Of a stretch of 39,157 nucleotides of DNA, positions 1-7,811 are shown one piece after another. This stretch comes from Nocardioides sp. (GTDB lineage Bacteria > Actinomycetota > Actinomycetes > Propionibacteriales > Nocardioidaceae). Within the stretch, counting starts at the first letter, position 1. Each line of letters starts with the position of its first letter. The DNA lies in contig JAOPXM010000050.1 of assembly GCA_025965125.1 (NCBI GenBank), positions 1 to 39,157 on the forward strand, given 5' to 3'. A program made the position numbers and the translations under genes. A model generated the notes under the pieces. It saw only the letters and a list, made by a program, of their open reading frames with translations. It did no database searches and was not told the origin of the DNA.

Positions 1-1
1 C

Positions 2-787
2 CAGGAGGGCCACTTCCCGGGGCCCCTCAAGTACGGCTACCTCAGCGTCGGTGTCGCCGAACGGGGCCCCCCGGAGCTGCGCGGTCGCACCGTCTTCTGC
101 CTCTACCCGCACCAGACCGCGTACGTCGTGCCAGCCCGGGCCGTGGTCGTCGTGCCGGAAGGCGTGCCGCCGGAGCGGGCGGTCCTCGCGGGAACCGTGG
201 AGACGGCGGTCAACGCGCTCTGGGACGCTGCGCCACTCGTGGGCGACCGGGTCACGGTCGTCGGAGCGGGAATGGTCGGCTGCTGCGTCGCCCGCCTGCT
301 GGCCCGGTTCCCCGGGGTCCGCGTCACGCTCGTCGACGTCGATGCCTGCCGTGCCGATGTCGCGGCTGCCCTCGGCGTCGAGTTCGCCCTACCGGGCGCC
401 GCCGCGGACGGCCAGGACCTCGTCGTGCACACCAGCGCGACGTCCGCCGGGCTCCAGCGGTCGCTGGACCTGCTGGTCGCCGAGGGCGCCGTCATCGATC
501 TCAGCTGGTACGGCGATGGCCAGGTCCAGCTCGCGCTGGGCGGTGCCTTCCACTCGGGGCGGCTGTCCATCCGGGCGAGCCAGGTGGGCACGGTGGCGGC
601 TGCGCGCCGGGGACGTCGCTCGCCTGCCGACAGGCTGGCACTCGCGCTGGACCTGCTGCGCGACCCCGCGTACGACGCGCTGATCACCGGAACCTCCCCG
701 TTCGACGAGCTTCCGGACGTGATGGCCCGGCTGGCGGGCGGCAGCCTGCCGGCGCTCTGCCACACCGTCTCCTACGGCGAAGGGTGA
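2..787 (+). CDS. MDR-family (zinc-binding alcohol dehydrogenase-like) dehydrogenase, 5'-partial
   Basis: The reading frame is open from the first bases, so the N-terminus, where catalytic-zinc ligands would lie, is missing; 261 residues remain. The visible part opens with the glycine-rich [13 protein letters not shown] segment and continues into a Rossmann fold with the nucleotide-binding motif VVGAGMVG, then a strand ending in DVD that fits an NAD(P)-binding acidic end. This is the C-terminal two thirds of a medium-chain dehydrogenase/reductase. Its TGA (785-787) overlaps the GTG of the next gene by 4 bases (GTGA), so the two are probably translationally coupled. The neighbours (PTPS-like protein, glycosyltransferase, GTP cyclohydrolase II) suggest it oxidises or reduces a sugar or pterin side chain in the same pathway; that role is inference. 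The fold assignment is fairly sure, the substrate unknown. Confidence 0.8.
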   Translation, partial: QEGHFPGPLKYGYLSVGVAERGPPELRGRTVFCLYPHQTAYVVPARAVVVVPEGVPPERAVLAGTVETAVNALWDAAPLVGDRVTVVGAGMVGCCVARLLARFPGVRVTLVDVDACRADVAAALGVEFALPGAAADGQDLVVHTSATSAGLQRSLDLLVAEGAVIDLSWYGDGQVQLALGGAFHSGRLSIRASQVGTVAAARRGRRSPADRLALALDLLRDPAYDALITGTSPFDELPDVMARLAGGSLPALCHTVSYGEG

Positions 788-1191
788 ATTCGATGTTCAG
801 CGTGACCGTCCGCGACCACATGATGATCGCGCACAGCTTCCGAGGCGAGGTGTTCGGACCCGCACAGCGGCTGCACGGTGCGACGTACGTCATCGACGCG
901 ACCTTCCGCAGGGACGCGCTCGACGCCGACAACATCGTGGTCGACATCGGGCGCGCCACCGAGGCGCTGCGCGCCGTCGTCGGGGAGCTCACCTATCGCA
1001 ATCTCGACGACGAAGCCGCGTTCGCCGACGTCAACACGTCGACCGAGTGGCTGGCCAAGGTGGTCGCCGACCGGCTTGCCGATCGGCTGCTCGCCGGTGC
1101 CCTCGGCGACGGCGCTCGGGACGTGTCCGCAATTGCGGTGACCCTGCACGAGTCGCACGTCGCCTGGGCGAGCTACGAGCGGGCGCCATGA
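784..1191 (+). CDS. 6-pyruvoyltetrahydropterin synthase (PTPS/QueD)-like protein lacking catalytic residues
   Basis: A 135-residue T-fold protein of the PTPS/QueD family. It keeps the pterin-anchoring glutamate (Glu123 in TLHESHVAW), the first zinc-type histidine (His17 in IAHSF) and His31, but the motif that is normally C-x3-H-G-H reads A-Q-R-L-H-G-A. The nucleophilic Cys is therefore Ala27 and the last zinc His is Ala33. The usual LDH catalytic motif reads LDD (Asp76 in place of His). Canonical PTPS or 6-carboxytetrahydropterin synthase activity is therefore unlikely, while binding of a pterin-like ligand remains plausible. This matches what I recall of the structurally studied Streptomyces coelicolor homologue SCO6650. 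The GTG at 784 overlaps the previous stop; an ATG at 793 is an alternative start. It overlaps the glycosyltransferase start by 4 bases. Confidence 0.85.
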   Translation: MNSMFSVTVRDHMMIAHSFRGEVFGPAQRLHGATYVIDATFRRDALDADNIVVDIGRATEALRAVVGELTYRNLDDEAAFADVNTSTEWLAKVVADRLADRLLAGALGDGARDVSAIAVTLHESHVAWASYERAP

Positions 1192-2255
1192 CCACGCCCA
1201 GCACCGTCTACGTCGTGGTGCCGGACGGCATCGATGACCCTGCCCGGCCCAGCGGGGGCAACCTCTACGACCGGCGCGTCTGTTCCGAGCTCGCCGCGAC
1301 CGGGTGGACCGTGCACGAGCGCGCCGTGCCGGGCACCTGGCCGCAGCCGGACGGGGTTGCTCTCGACGCACTGGCGAGCGCGTTCGACCACGTCCCCGAG
1401 GGGGCCGTCGTGCTGATCGACGGCCTGATCGCCTCGGCGGCCCCGGAGGTGCTCGTGCCCGAGGCGCGCCGGCTCCGGCTGGCGGTGCTCGTGCACATGC
1501 CGCTCGGCGACCGGGCGGGGGATGGGGTCACCGGCAGCCGGGAGGGCGCGGCACTTTCGGCGGTCGCCGCCATCGTCACGACCAGCACCTGGACGAGGAC
1601 GTGGTTGCTCGATCGGTACCCGCTGGTCCCCCGGCGGGTGCACGTGGCCGAACCCGGAGTCGATGCCGCCGCTCTGGCGCGGGGTACGGCGGACGGCGGG
1701 CAGCTGATCTGCGTCGGAGCGGTGACGCGAGGCAAGGGACACGACGTCCTGATCGCGGCGCTGGCCATGATCCGGGACCTGCCATGGCGCTGCGTCTGTG
1801 TGGGTTCCCTGGACCGCGATCCAGGCTTTGTCGCCAGCCTCGGCAGCCAGTCAAGGGCCGGGGCCGTCGAGGACCGGGTCCGGTTCACCGGCCCGCTGAC
1901 CGGCGCCGACCTCGCCGGTGCGTACGCCGCAGCCGACCTGCTCGTGCTGGCATCGCGCGGTGAGACGTACGGCATGGTCGTCACGGAGGCGCTCGCGCGG
2001 GGCGTTCCGGTCGTCACGACGGCCGTCGGGGGAGTGTCCGAGGCGCTGGGGCGTGCGTCGGATGGCCGGCCTCCCGGGCTGCTGGTGCCCCGCGACGACC
2101 CGGCGGCCCTCGCAGCGGCCGTGCGCTTCTGGCTCGGCGACCCCCACTCACGCGATCGGCTCCGCCAGGCTGCCCGGGACCGCCGCCGGATGCTCTCCCC
2201 GTGGTCGGCCACTTCCGACCGGATCTCCCAGGTGCTGGCCGCGGTGGCGGCATGA
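1188..2255 (+). CDS. GT4-type glycosyltransferase
   Basis: A 355-residue GT-B fold glycosyltransferase. The C-terminal nucleotide-sugar half shows [19 protein letters not shown] at about residues 168-186 and the E-x7-E type signature within [16 protein letters not shown], both typical of GT4 retaining enzymes. The N-terminal acceptor half has a glycine-rich [10 protein letters not shown] loop. The ATG lies inside the preceding stop (ATGA), and its own stop overlaps the next start in the same way, so it sits mid-operon. Because it is embedded between a PTPS-like protein and GTP-derived pyrimidine enzymes, it may glycosylate the cluster's product; donor and acceptor cannot be read from sequence. 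Confidence 0.88.
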   Translation: MTTPSTVYVVVPDGIDDPARPSGGNLYDRRVCSELAATGWTVHERAVPGTWPQPDGVALDALASAFDHVPEGAVVLIDGLIASAAPEVLVPEARRLRLAVLVHMPLGDRAGDGVTGSREGAALSAVAAIVTTSTWTRTWLLDRYPLVPRRVHVAEPGVDAAALARGTADGGQLICVGAVTRGKGHDVLIAALAMIRDLPWRCVCVGSLDRDPGFVASLGSQSRAGAVEDRVRFTGPLTGADLAGAYAAADLLVLASRGETYGMVVTEALARGVPVVTTAVGGVSEALGRASDGRPPGLLVPRDDPAALAAAVRFWLGDPHSRDRLRQAARDRRRMLSPWSATSDRISQVLAAVAA

Positions 2256-3235
2256 ACCGCACCTGGTGGGGGAGCGCGCGGCTGCTGGGCGGCGCATCGA
2301 TCCTTGCCGTGCTGGTGTGGCGGGTGGGCGCCGGCCCGTTCCTCGCCGGGGCCCGCACCGTGGACGGCTGGTCGCTGGTGGCCGCTGCCGGGATCGCGGT
2401 GCTCACGACGTGGTGCTGCGCGTGGCGATGGAGCCTGGTCGCGCGAGGCCTGGGCGTTGCGGTGCCCCTGCGCGTGGCGTTCGCGGCGTACTACCGGTCG
2501 CAGTTCCTCAACACGACACTGCCCGGCGGCGTGCTCGGCGACGTGCACCGCGCCGTACGTCATGGCCGTGACGTGGGCGACGTCGGGCTCGGACTGCGGG
2601 CCGTTGCCTGGGAGCGCTGCGCGGGACAGGTCGTCCAGGTCGTGCTGGCGATGGCCGTGCTGCTGATGCTGCCGTCGCCGGTGCACTCGGCCATGCCGGC
2701 CATCGCCGGGGCGGTCGTTGTGGGCGGCCTCGGCGTCGTGCTCCTCGTTCGGTCCCTGCCTCGTGGCGGGCAGTCCCTGTGGGCGCGAACCGCGCGAGGC
2801 GCCGCGGGCGACCTGCGAGACGGACTGCTCGCCTACCGGGCCTGGCCCGGCATCGTGCTTGCCTCCGCACTGGCCGTGGTCGGCCACACCGCCACCTTCC
2901 TGATCGCGGCGCGGACTGCCGGCTCGACTGCGTCGCTTCTGGAGCTCACCCCACTGGCACTTCTCGTGCTCCTGGCGATGGGAGTGCCGACCAACATCGC
3001 CGGGTGGGGCCCCCGGGAGGGCGTCGCTGCCTGGGCGTTCGGTGCAGCCGGGCTGGGCGCCGCCCAGGGCGTGGCAGCCGCGGTCGTGTTCGGCGTCCTC
3101 GTGCTCGTGGCCAGCCTCCCGGGAGCCGCGGTCCTGGTCGTCGGGTGGCTGCGCCGAGACCCCGCCCGTGCCGCACAGGTCGCGACGACGCGGTGGTCGC
3201 CAACCGCAGCCCGGGAAGGTGCCGCCCATGGCTGA
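2252..3235 (+). CDS. UPF0104 / LPG-synthase-like multispan membrane protein
   Basis: A 327-residue integral membrane protein with about seven or eight hydrophobic spans and the UPF0104 (lysylphosphatidylglycerol synthase transmembrane region, flippase-like) pattern, including the loop with FLNTTLPGGVLGDVHRA and a GWGPREG turn near residues 250-256. It lacks any soluble aminoacyltransferase domain, so it is not a full MprF. Relatives occur beside glycosyltransferases in archaea and bacteria. The placement directly after a glycosyltransferase (ATGA overlap) and before a reductase (8-base overlap) suggests movement or membrane handling of a glycosylated product. Family is confident; transport function is inference. 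Confidence 0.85.
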   Translation: MNRTWWGSARLLGGASILAVLVWRVGAGPFLAGARTVDGWSLVAAAGIAVLTTWCCAWRWSLVARGLGVAVPLRVAFAAYYRSQFLNTTLPGGVLGDVHRAVRHGRDVGDVGLGLRAVAWERCAGQVVQVVLAMAVLLMLPSPVHSAMPAIAGAVVVGGLGVVLLVRSLPRGGQSLWARTARGAAGDLRDGLLAYRAWPGIVLASALAVVGHTATFLIAARTAGSTASLLELTPLALLVLLAMGVPTNIAGWGPREGVAAWAFGAAGLGAAQGVAAAVVFGVLVLVASLPGAAVLVVGWLRRDPARAAQVATTRWSPTAAREGAAHG

Positions 3236-3920
3236 ACGTCCCTACACCCTGCTGAGCTGCAGCATGTCGATCGACGGCTACCTCGACGGCGCGTCGGAAC
3301 AACGGCTGCTGCTCTCCAACGACGCCGACCTGGACCGCGTGGACGCCGTGCGGGCCGAGTGCGATGCGATCCTGGTCGGGGCGGCAACGGTCCGCAACGA
3401 CAACCCCCGACTCCTCGTGCGGGCGGAGTCGCGCCGGCAGCAGCGCGCCGCCCGGGGGAAGCGACCCTCACCGATCAAGGTGACGATCACCAGGAGCGCC
3501 CAGCTCGATGCGTGTGCCAACTTCTTCGCAACGGGTGACTGCGAGAAGCTGGTCTACTGCGCAAGCCCGGGCCTGCCCGAGGCCTGCCATCGTCTCGGCT
3601 CCGTCGCCACCGTCGTGGACGGCGGTCATCCGGTGGACCTGCGCCGGATGAGCCAGGACCTGTACGCCCGAGGAGTGCGGCGGCTGATGGTCGAGGGCGG
3701 CGGGACGGTGCACACCCAGTTCCTCACCGCCGACCTCGCCGACGAGCTGCACCTGGTCGTCGCGCCGTTCTTCGTGGGGAACTCCAGGGCCCGGCGCTTC
3801 GTGGGCGATGGTCACTTCCCGTGGAACCCCGACCGCCGCGCGACCCTCGCCGAGGTGCGCGCCCTCGACGACGTGGTGCTGCTGCGGTATGCGCTCTCCA
3901 ACCGATTCCGCATGAACTGA
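3228..3920 (+). CDS. RibD C-terminal-type (dihydrofolate reductase-fold) pyrimidine reductase
   Basis: A 230-residue stand-alone reductase of the RibD_C family. The N-terminal strand reads PYTLLSCSMSIDGYLDG, followed by DAILVGAATVRNDNPRL, and near residues 156-160 by MVEGGG, the NADPH-binding and substrate loop signatures of riboflavin pyrimidine reductases. There is no cytidine-deaminase-like RibD N-terminal domain, and none is encoded in the visible cluster. The enzyme may thus reduce the ribosyl chain of a still 2-aminated pyrimidine made by the adjacent GTP cyclohydrolase II, as fungal and archaeal type reductases do. Its ATG lies 8 bases inside the upstream gene, and 14 bases separate it from the next. 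Confidence 0.87.
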   Translation: MAERPYTLLSCSMSIDGYLDGASEQRLLLSNDADLDRVDAVRAECDAILVGAATVRNDNPRLLVRAESRRQQRAARGKRPSPIKVTITRSAQLDACANFFATGDCEKLVYCASPGLPEACHRLGSVATVVDGGHPVDLRRMSQDLYARGVRRLMVEGGGTVHTQFLTADLADELHLVVAPFFVGNSRARRFVGDGHFPWNPDRRATLAEVRALDDVVLLRYALSNRFRMN

Positions 3921-3934
3921 GAGCAGGAGACCCG

Positions 3935-4585
3935 ATGCCGCTGTTGCCGTCCGCCGCGACGATCCGCACCGAGGTGGCGTTGCCGTTGCGCTTTGCCGAC
4001 GGGTACGCCGCGACCGCGCGGGTGTGCACGTTCGCGGGACTCGTCGACGGTCGAGAACACCTGGCCCTCGTCTTCGGGGAGGCACGGCTGGGCGCGCCGC
4101 CACTCGTGCGGCTGCACAGCGAGTGCCTCACGGGTGACGTCTTCGGCAGCGAGCGTTGTGACTGCGGGGCCCAGCTGCGTGAGTCGGTCGAGCGCATCGA
4201 TGCCGCCGGAGGAGTTCTGCTGTACCTGCGCCAGGAGGGCCGCGGCATCGGCCTCTACCGCAAGCTCGACGCCTACCTGCTCCAGGACGCCGGGCTCGAC
4301 ACCTACGAGGCCAACCTGGCGTTGGGGCACGCGGAGGACGAGCGCGACTACACCGCCGCGGCGCAGATGATCCTCGCCCTGGGCCTGTCGGGGGGCGTGG
4401 CGCTGCTGAGCAACAACCCGGACAAGGCCGCGCAGCTCGCCCGGCTCGGCGTGATCGTGATCGAGCGGGTGCCGACCCGGCTGCACCTCACCGCGGCCAA
4501 CGCGCGCTACCTGGCCACCAAGGCCCAGCACGGCGATCACACGCTCGACCTGCCGCTCGACCTGACCTGCCGACCGGCTGGGTAG
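3935..4585 (+). CDS. ribA: GTP cyclohydrolase II (RibA family)
   Basis: A 216-residue GTP cyclohydrolase II without the DHBP synthase domain, which opens the imidazole ring of GTP. The zinc ligands are present as Cys64, Cys75 and Cys77 (HSECLTGDVF then CDCG), followed by the nucleophile loop LRQEGRGIGL and the LLSNNPDK motif. The ATG at 3935 is chosen because a CAGGAGA ribosome site lies just upstream and because the longer frame overlaps the reductase gene. Tyr114 occupies the position of E. coli Tyr105. As I recall, the S. coelicolor homologue in the equivalent cluster (SCO6655) has methionine at this place and releases a formylated product. Being last in an operon without deaminase or lumazine synthase genes argues against a simple riboflavin role. 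The symbol denotes the family only. Confidence 0.9.
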   Translation: MPLLPSAATIRTEVALPLRFADGYAATARVCTFAGLVDGREHLALVFGEARLGAPPLVRLHSECLTGDVFGSERCDCGAQLRESVERIDAAGGVLLYLRQEGRGIGLYRKLDAYLLQDAGLDTYEANLALGHAEDERDYTAAAQMILALGLSGGVALLSNNPDKAAQLARLGVIVIERVPTRLHLTAANARYLATKAQHGDHTLDLPLDLTCRPAG

Positions 4586-4588
4586 CGT
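4583..4588 (+). promoter_or_regulatory. Candidate -10 element (TAGCGT)
   Basis: TAGCGT fits the actinobacterial TANNNT -10 pattern and includes the stop codon of the GTP cyclohydrolase gene. It would start transcription about 33 bases before the ATG at 4628, leaving room for the GAGGAGA ribosome site. No convincing -35 is seen. Confidence 0.3.
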
Positions 4589-4627
4589 CTGTCCGGGGCG
4601 CCCCGCTCCCTGACGTCGAGGAGACAC

Positions 4628-5395
4628 ATGCCCGAGAACACCGAGTGGATCCAGGCACTGCGGCGCTCACACGACCGGCTGAGCGGCCTGCTGGGGCTCC
4701 TGTCGTCCGACGAGGTCACCGGCCCGTCGTACGACGACGACTGGACCATCGCCGACGTCGCCTCCCACCTCGGCAGTCAGGCGGAGATCTTCGACCTCTT
4801 CCTCGACGCCGGCCTGGCCGGTGCCGGTGCGCCCGGTGGCGACTCCTTCCCACCGATCTGGGACCGCTGGAACGCGATGCCGCCACAGGAGCAGGTCGCC
4901 AGCAGCATCTCCGCCAACGAGTCCTTCGTACGTCGCGTGGAGTCCCTGTCCGCGGACGAGCAGGACCGATTCTCTCTTGACCTCTTCGGCATCCAGGCCG
5001 ATCTGGGCGGTCTGGCGGCCATGCGTCTGGGCGAGCACGCGCTGCACACCTGGGACGTGGCAGTGATGGCCGATCCGACAGCGGAGGTCCCAGCCGACGA
5101 GGTGGCCCTGCTCGTCGACACCGTCTCCCTCACTGCCGGTCGGGCGGCGGCGCCCGTGGACGGCGCGGGAGTTTTCGCCATCAAGACCACCGCACCCGAA
5201 CGGTCCTTCGTGGTCGACGGTGGGGCGGGCGCCCTGCTGGAGGTCGCGCCGGCCGACGCGACCACTCTCACGATGCCGGCGGAGGCGTTCGTGCGCCTCG
5301 TGTACGGCCGGCTCGACGACCGGCACACGCCGGACACCGTCGCCGCGCCCGACGACGCTCTGGACGTGCTGAGAACGGTCTTTCCGGGTTTCTGA
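4628..5395 (+). CDS. Maleylpyruvate isomerase family, mycothiol-dependent (DinB-like)
   Basis: A 255-residue protein of the MDMPI/TIGR03083-like family, whose members use mycothiol as thiol cofactor and bind a metal in a four-helix bundle. The zinc triad pattern is visible: His47 in VASHLGSQAE, then Glu136 and His140 in LGEHALHTWDV, matching the H...E-x3-H ligands of the Corynebacterium enzyme. The N-terminal part also has DDDWTIADVASHL, characteristic of the family. A good GAGGAGA ribosome site precedes the ATG. It converges on the DapB-like gene with an 8-base gap. The particular substrate is unknown; true maleylpyruvate isomerase activity should not be assumed. Confidence 0.85.
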   Translation: MPENTEWIQALRRSHDRLSGLLGLLSSDEVTGPSYDDDWTIADVASHLGSQAEIFDLFLDAGLAGAGAPGGDSFPPIWDRWNAMPPQEQVASSISANESFVRRVESLSADEQDRFSLDLFGIQADLGGLAAMRLGEHALHTWDVAVMADPTAEVPADEVALLVDTVSLTAGRAAAPVDGAGVFAIKTTAPERSFVVDGGAGALLEVAPADATTLTMPAEAFVRLVYGRLDDRHTPDTVAAPDDALDVLRTVFPGF

Positions 5396-5403
5396 GCGAG
5401 TCC

Positions 5404-6459
5404 TCAGGCCAGGTCGGGGTGCGCGCGCCCGGCGATGAGCGGCAGGTCCAGGTAGGTCTTGATGCCGGGGTCGGCGGCGACGACGTACGGGATCGAGTTG
5501 ACGCAATGCATGGCCGTGGCGACGACGCCGGGGTTGCGGACCAGGCCCTCCTCGACCGTCTCGGGCTGCCAGCCCTTGATGGTGACGAACGCGTTCGGGT
5601 CGCCCTTGATCTCGACCTCGAAGCGCTCGCCCTCCGGGCCGAACGTCCAGGCCGGTTCCAGGTTCTCCTCGCCCATCAGCCAGTTCACGGCAATGTGCAC
5701 AACGACCTGCTCGCCGACGAACCCCTCCCAGATGAAGCGTTGCCCCGCGACCAGACCGGGCTCGATGACCCCGATCGGGGTGTCGATGGGAGCGGTCGCG
5801 ACTGCGACCTCCTGTCGGGGTCGGACCTCGGCCTCCTTGGAGAAGCCCAGCGCATCCAGGCACATGCGGGCCGACTGGATGAAGCCGCCGGAGAGCAGCC
5901 CCATCATCGGACCGTCCATGGCATCCTCGGGCTTGCCGCCGAACATCATGATGTGCCGGACGACGTCGGGTGCGTTGTAGGTGCGGATGTCGGAGAACTC
6001 CTCGCCCCGCACGTACGTCACGGCCGACGAGAGGGCCGAGAACATCAGGGGGTGCAGCTCAGTGATGCCGCCGGGGTTGATGCCGGTGCCGTGCAGCGTG
6101 GTGCCCGACTCCGCGCAGGCGGCCGCGAGCGGCGCGCCGTCTCGCTCCGTGGGGTAGAACCAGCCCACGGGGGTCACGACGTTCTTGCCGGAGCGCAGGA
6201 TGTCCGCGACCTCGTTGCGGTCAGGGATCATGGGGGAGTAGACGACGCAGTCAGCCTCCATCGCCAGGATCTCGTCCTTGCTGCTGGTCGCGACCACCCC
6301 GATCGCGTCCGTGCCGAGAATCTCCCCGACGTCCTTCCCGTTCTTGGCGTCCGAGTGGACCCAACAGCCCACCAGCTCGAGCTCGGGGTGCAGCAGGATG
6401 CCTTCGATGGCGGCCCGGCCCACGCCACCAGTGGCCCATTGGATGACGCGCAGCGCCAC
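5404..6459 (-). CDS. DapB-like NAD(P)H-dependent oxidoreductase (amine dehydrogenase/2,4-diaminopentanoate dehydrogenase-like family)
   Basis: About 351 residues. The N-terminus RVIQWATGGVGRAAI is a Rossmann nucleotide-binding loop of the dihydrodipicolinate reductase type. The middle has NPGGITELHPL, and the C-terminal half matches the family of actinobacterial DapB-like dehydrogenases rather than DapB of lysine synthesis, which is about 100 residues shorter. I place the start at the GTG at 6459 because GAGGAG (6473-6468) lies 8 bases upstream; a GTG at 6468 would overlap that ribosome site. A KstR-like palindrome lies 45 bases before the start, which suggests control linked to sterol or lipid catabolism. 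The substrate is not known. Confidence 0.8.
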   Translation of the reverse strand: MALRVIQWATGGVGRAAIEGILLHPELELVGCWVHSDAKNGKDVGEILGTDAIGVVATSSKDEILAMEADCVVYSPMIPDRNEVADILRSGKNVVTPVGWFYPTERDGAPLAAACAESGTTLHGTGINPGGITELHPLMFSALSSAVTYVRGEEFSDIRTYNAPDVVRHIMMFGGKPEDAMDGPMMGLLSGGFIQSARMCLDALGFSKEAEVRPRQEVAVATAPIDTPIGVIEPGLVAGQRFIWEGFVGEQVVVHIAVNWLMGEENLEPAWTFGPEGERFEVEIKGDPNAFVTIKGWQPETVEEGLVRNPGVVATAMHCVNSIPYVVAADPGIKTYLDLPLIAGRAHPDLA

Positions 6460-6467
6460 GTTGATCA

Positions 6468-6473
6468 CTCCTC
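6468..6473 (-). promoter_or_regulatory. Ribosome binding site that decides the start (GAGGAG)
   Basis: GAGGAG read on the minus strand lies 8 bases before the GTG at 6459 and directly overlaps the in-frame GTG at 6468, favouring the downstream start for the DapB-like gene. Confidence 0.65.
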
Positions 6474-6503
6474 AAGCTCTACGGATGCGCGTCACTGTCG
6501 CAC

Positions 6504-6517
6504 TAGAACGTGTTCTT
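6504..6517 (-). promoter_or_regulatory. KstR-like operator palindrome
   Basis: TAGAACGTGTTCTT contains the perfect palindromic arms AGAAC and GTTCT around GT. It fits 13 of 14 positions of the mycobacterial KstR consensus TnnAACnnGTTnnA, or equivalently AAGAACACGTTCTA on the minus strand. It lies 45 bases upstream of the DapB-like gene and downstream of the DUF1501 stop, so it most likely controls the former. Binding by a KstR-type TetR repressor is inference. Confidence 0.55.
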
Positions 6518-6542
6518 GTCGACACGTCGCAGCGGCTGGGGG

Positions 6543-7811
6543 CTACTGGCCGAACATGACGCCGACGGACTCCCGCTGGAAGCCGGGGAAGACCGCGGCC
6601 GTCGACGCTCCGAAGCGCGACGCCACGATCTCAGCGAGCACGCTGCGATAGTCGGTCGTGACCATCAGGTCCGCGTCGAGGTCGTTGGAGAGCCCGGGCC
6701 ACGAGCCGTAGTACTGGCCGCCCTTCACGCCGGCACCGGCGACGAACATGACGTTGCCGTACCCGTGGTCGAGACCGTAGTTGTCGTTCTCGACGACGCG
6801 GCGCCCGAACTCGCTGAGCGCGACCAGGGTGACCTTGCCGGCCTGGTCACCGAGGTCGTCGAAGAACGCGGCGATGGAACCGGCGAGGTCGCCGGCGTTG
6901 TTGAGCATCCGGCCCCACTCGAGCGTGCCCAGGTCGGAGTGCATGTCCCAGTCACCCTGGTCGACGGTGACGACCTCGACGCCCACGTCTCCACGGACGA
7001 CGCGGGCGACTCCGGCCAGCGCCCGGCCGAGGTCCGAGCCGGGGTACGTCGCGGCGTGGTCCGCCGTCTGCTGCACGGGGGAGAAGTCAGCGGTGGCGGC
7101 GAACGTCGAGCGCATGCCCCGGCCGAGCGGACCGGTGTTGCCGTCCCAGAGGGTGTGCAGGGACGCCTTGCGGCCGCCCGTGGTGTCCCACTCGTCGTCG
7201 CCCGGGATGCCGACCGAGTCGACGTCGCCTGACGACATGACTGGCTGCTCGCCGTACAGAGAGGTCGGGACGACGCCCGGACCCAGGTTGAAGCCCTGCA
7301 GCGATGAGGTGCTCGCGTCGGTGCCGATGAGCCGGTTCAGCCAGCCCTGACGGGTGGTCGAGCCGGGGTTCGCATCCTCGACCTCCTCCATCGCGGCGAA
7401 GTGTGAGCGGTTCGGTGCCGGCAGACCGGTGGCATGGACAGCGGCGAGCTTCCCGGCGTTCCACAGGGGCAGGAGGGGAGCCAGCTGAGGATGGAGGCCG
7501 AAGAACCCGTCCTTCGCGAGCAGCGCGGAGGCGGGCACCGCGAGGTGCGGCCGCGCCTCGTAGTAGACCGGGTCGGCATGAGGTACGACGAGGGAGAGAC
7601 CGTCGGCGGCGCCGCGCAACGAGAGGACGACGAGCACTGAGTCCGCCGAGGCGGCCCGGGCGGGGGACGCGGTGATCACGGCGGTGCCGATGACCGTGCT
7701 GGTGCCGGCCAGCGCGAGCGCGCCCGCAAACAGCCCCCGGCGCGACACCGCGGCGAACTCGGCGCAACAAGGCTGCGCGTCGATGGGGCCCATCCGTGTC
7801 GTGTCCGTCAT
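6543..7811 (-). CDS. DUF1501 domain protein with twin-arginine signal
   Basis: A 422-residue secreted protein of the DUF1501 (alkaline phosphatase/sulfatase superfamily-related) family. Residues 22-35 carry a twin-arginine motif (VSRRGLFAGALAL) followed by a hydrophobic stretch and a likely cleavage after SPARA. The mature part begins VLVVLSLRGAADGLS, and near the C-terminal half shows VVTVDQGDWDMH, EFGRRVVEN and DHGYGNVM, the metal-ligand-like signatures of the family. The start at 7811 overlaps the DUF1800 stop (ATGA, 4 bases); an upstream extension of the frame would lie in DUF1800 and is rejected. DUF1501 and DUF1800 genes are usually paired, but their function is unknown. Confidence 0.88.
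   Translation of the reverse strand: MTDTTRMGPIDAQPCCAEFAAVSRRGLFAGALALAGTSTVIGTAVITASPARAASADSVLVVLSLRGAADGLSLVVPHADPVYYEARPHLAVPASALLAKDGFFGLHPQLAPLLPLWNAGKLAAVHATGLPAPNRSHFAAMEEVEDANPGSTTRQGWLNRLIGTDASTSSLQGFNLGPGVVPTSLYGEQPVMSSGDVDSVGIPGDDEWDTTGGRKASLHTLWDGNTGPLGRGMRSTFAATADFSPVQQTADHAATYPGSDLGRALAGVARVVRGDVGVEVVTVDQGDWDMHSDLGTLEWGRMLNNAGDLAGSIAAFFDDLGDQAGKVTLVALSEFGRRVVENDNYGLDHGYGNVMFVAGAGVKGGQYYGSWPGLSNDLDADLMVTTDYRSVLAEIVASRFGASTAAVFPGFQRESVGVMFGQ

Noticed and set aside
1265-3229. 654-codon open frame on the minus strand
   Set aside because: Antisense to the glycosyltransferase and UPF0104 genes; the product is proline-, arginine- and serine-rich without any domain.
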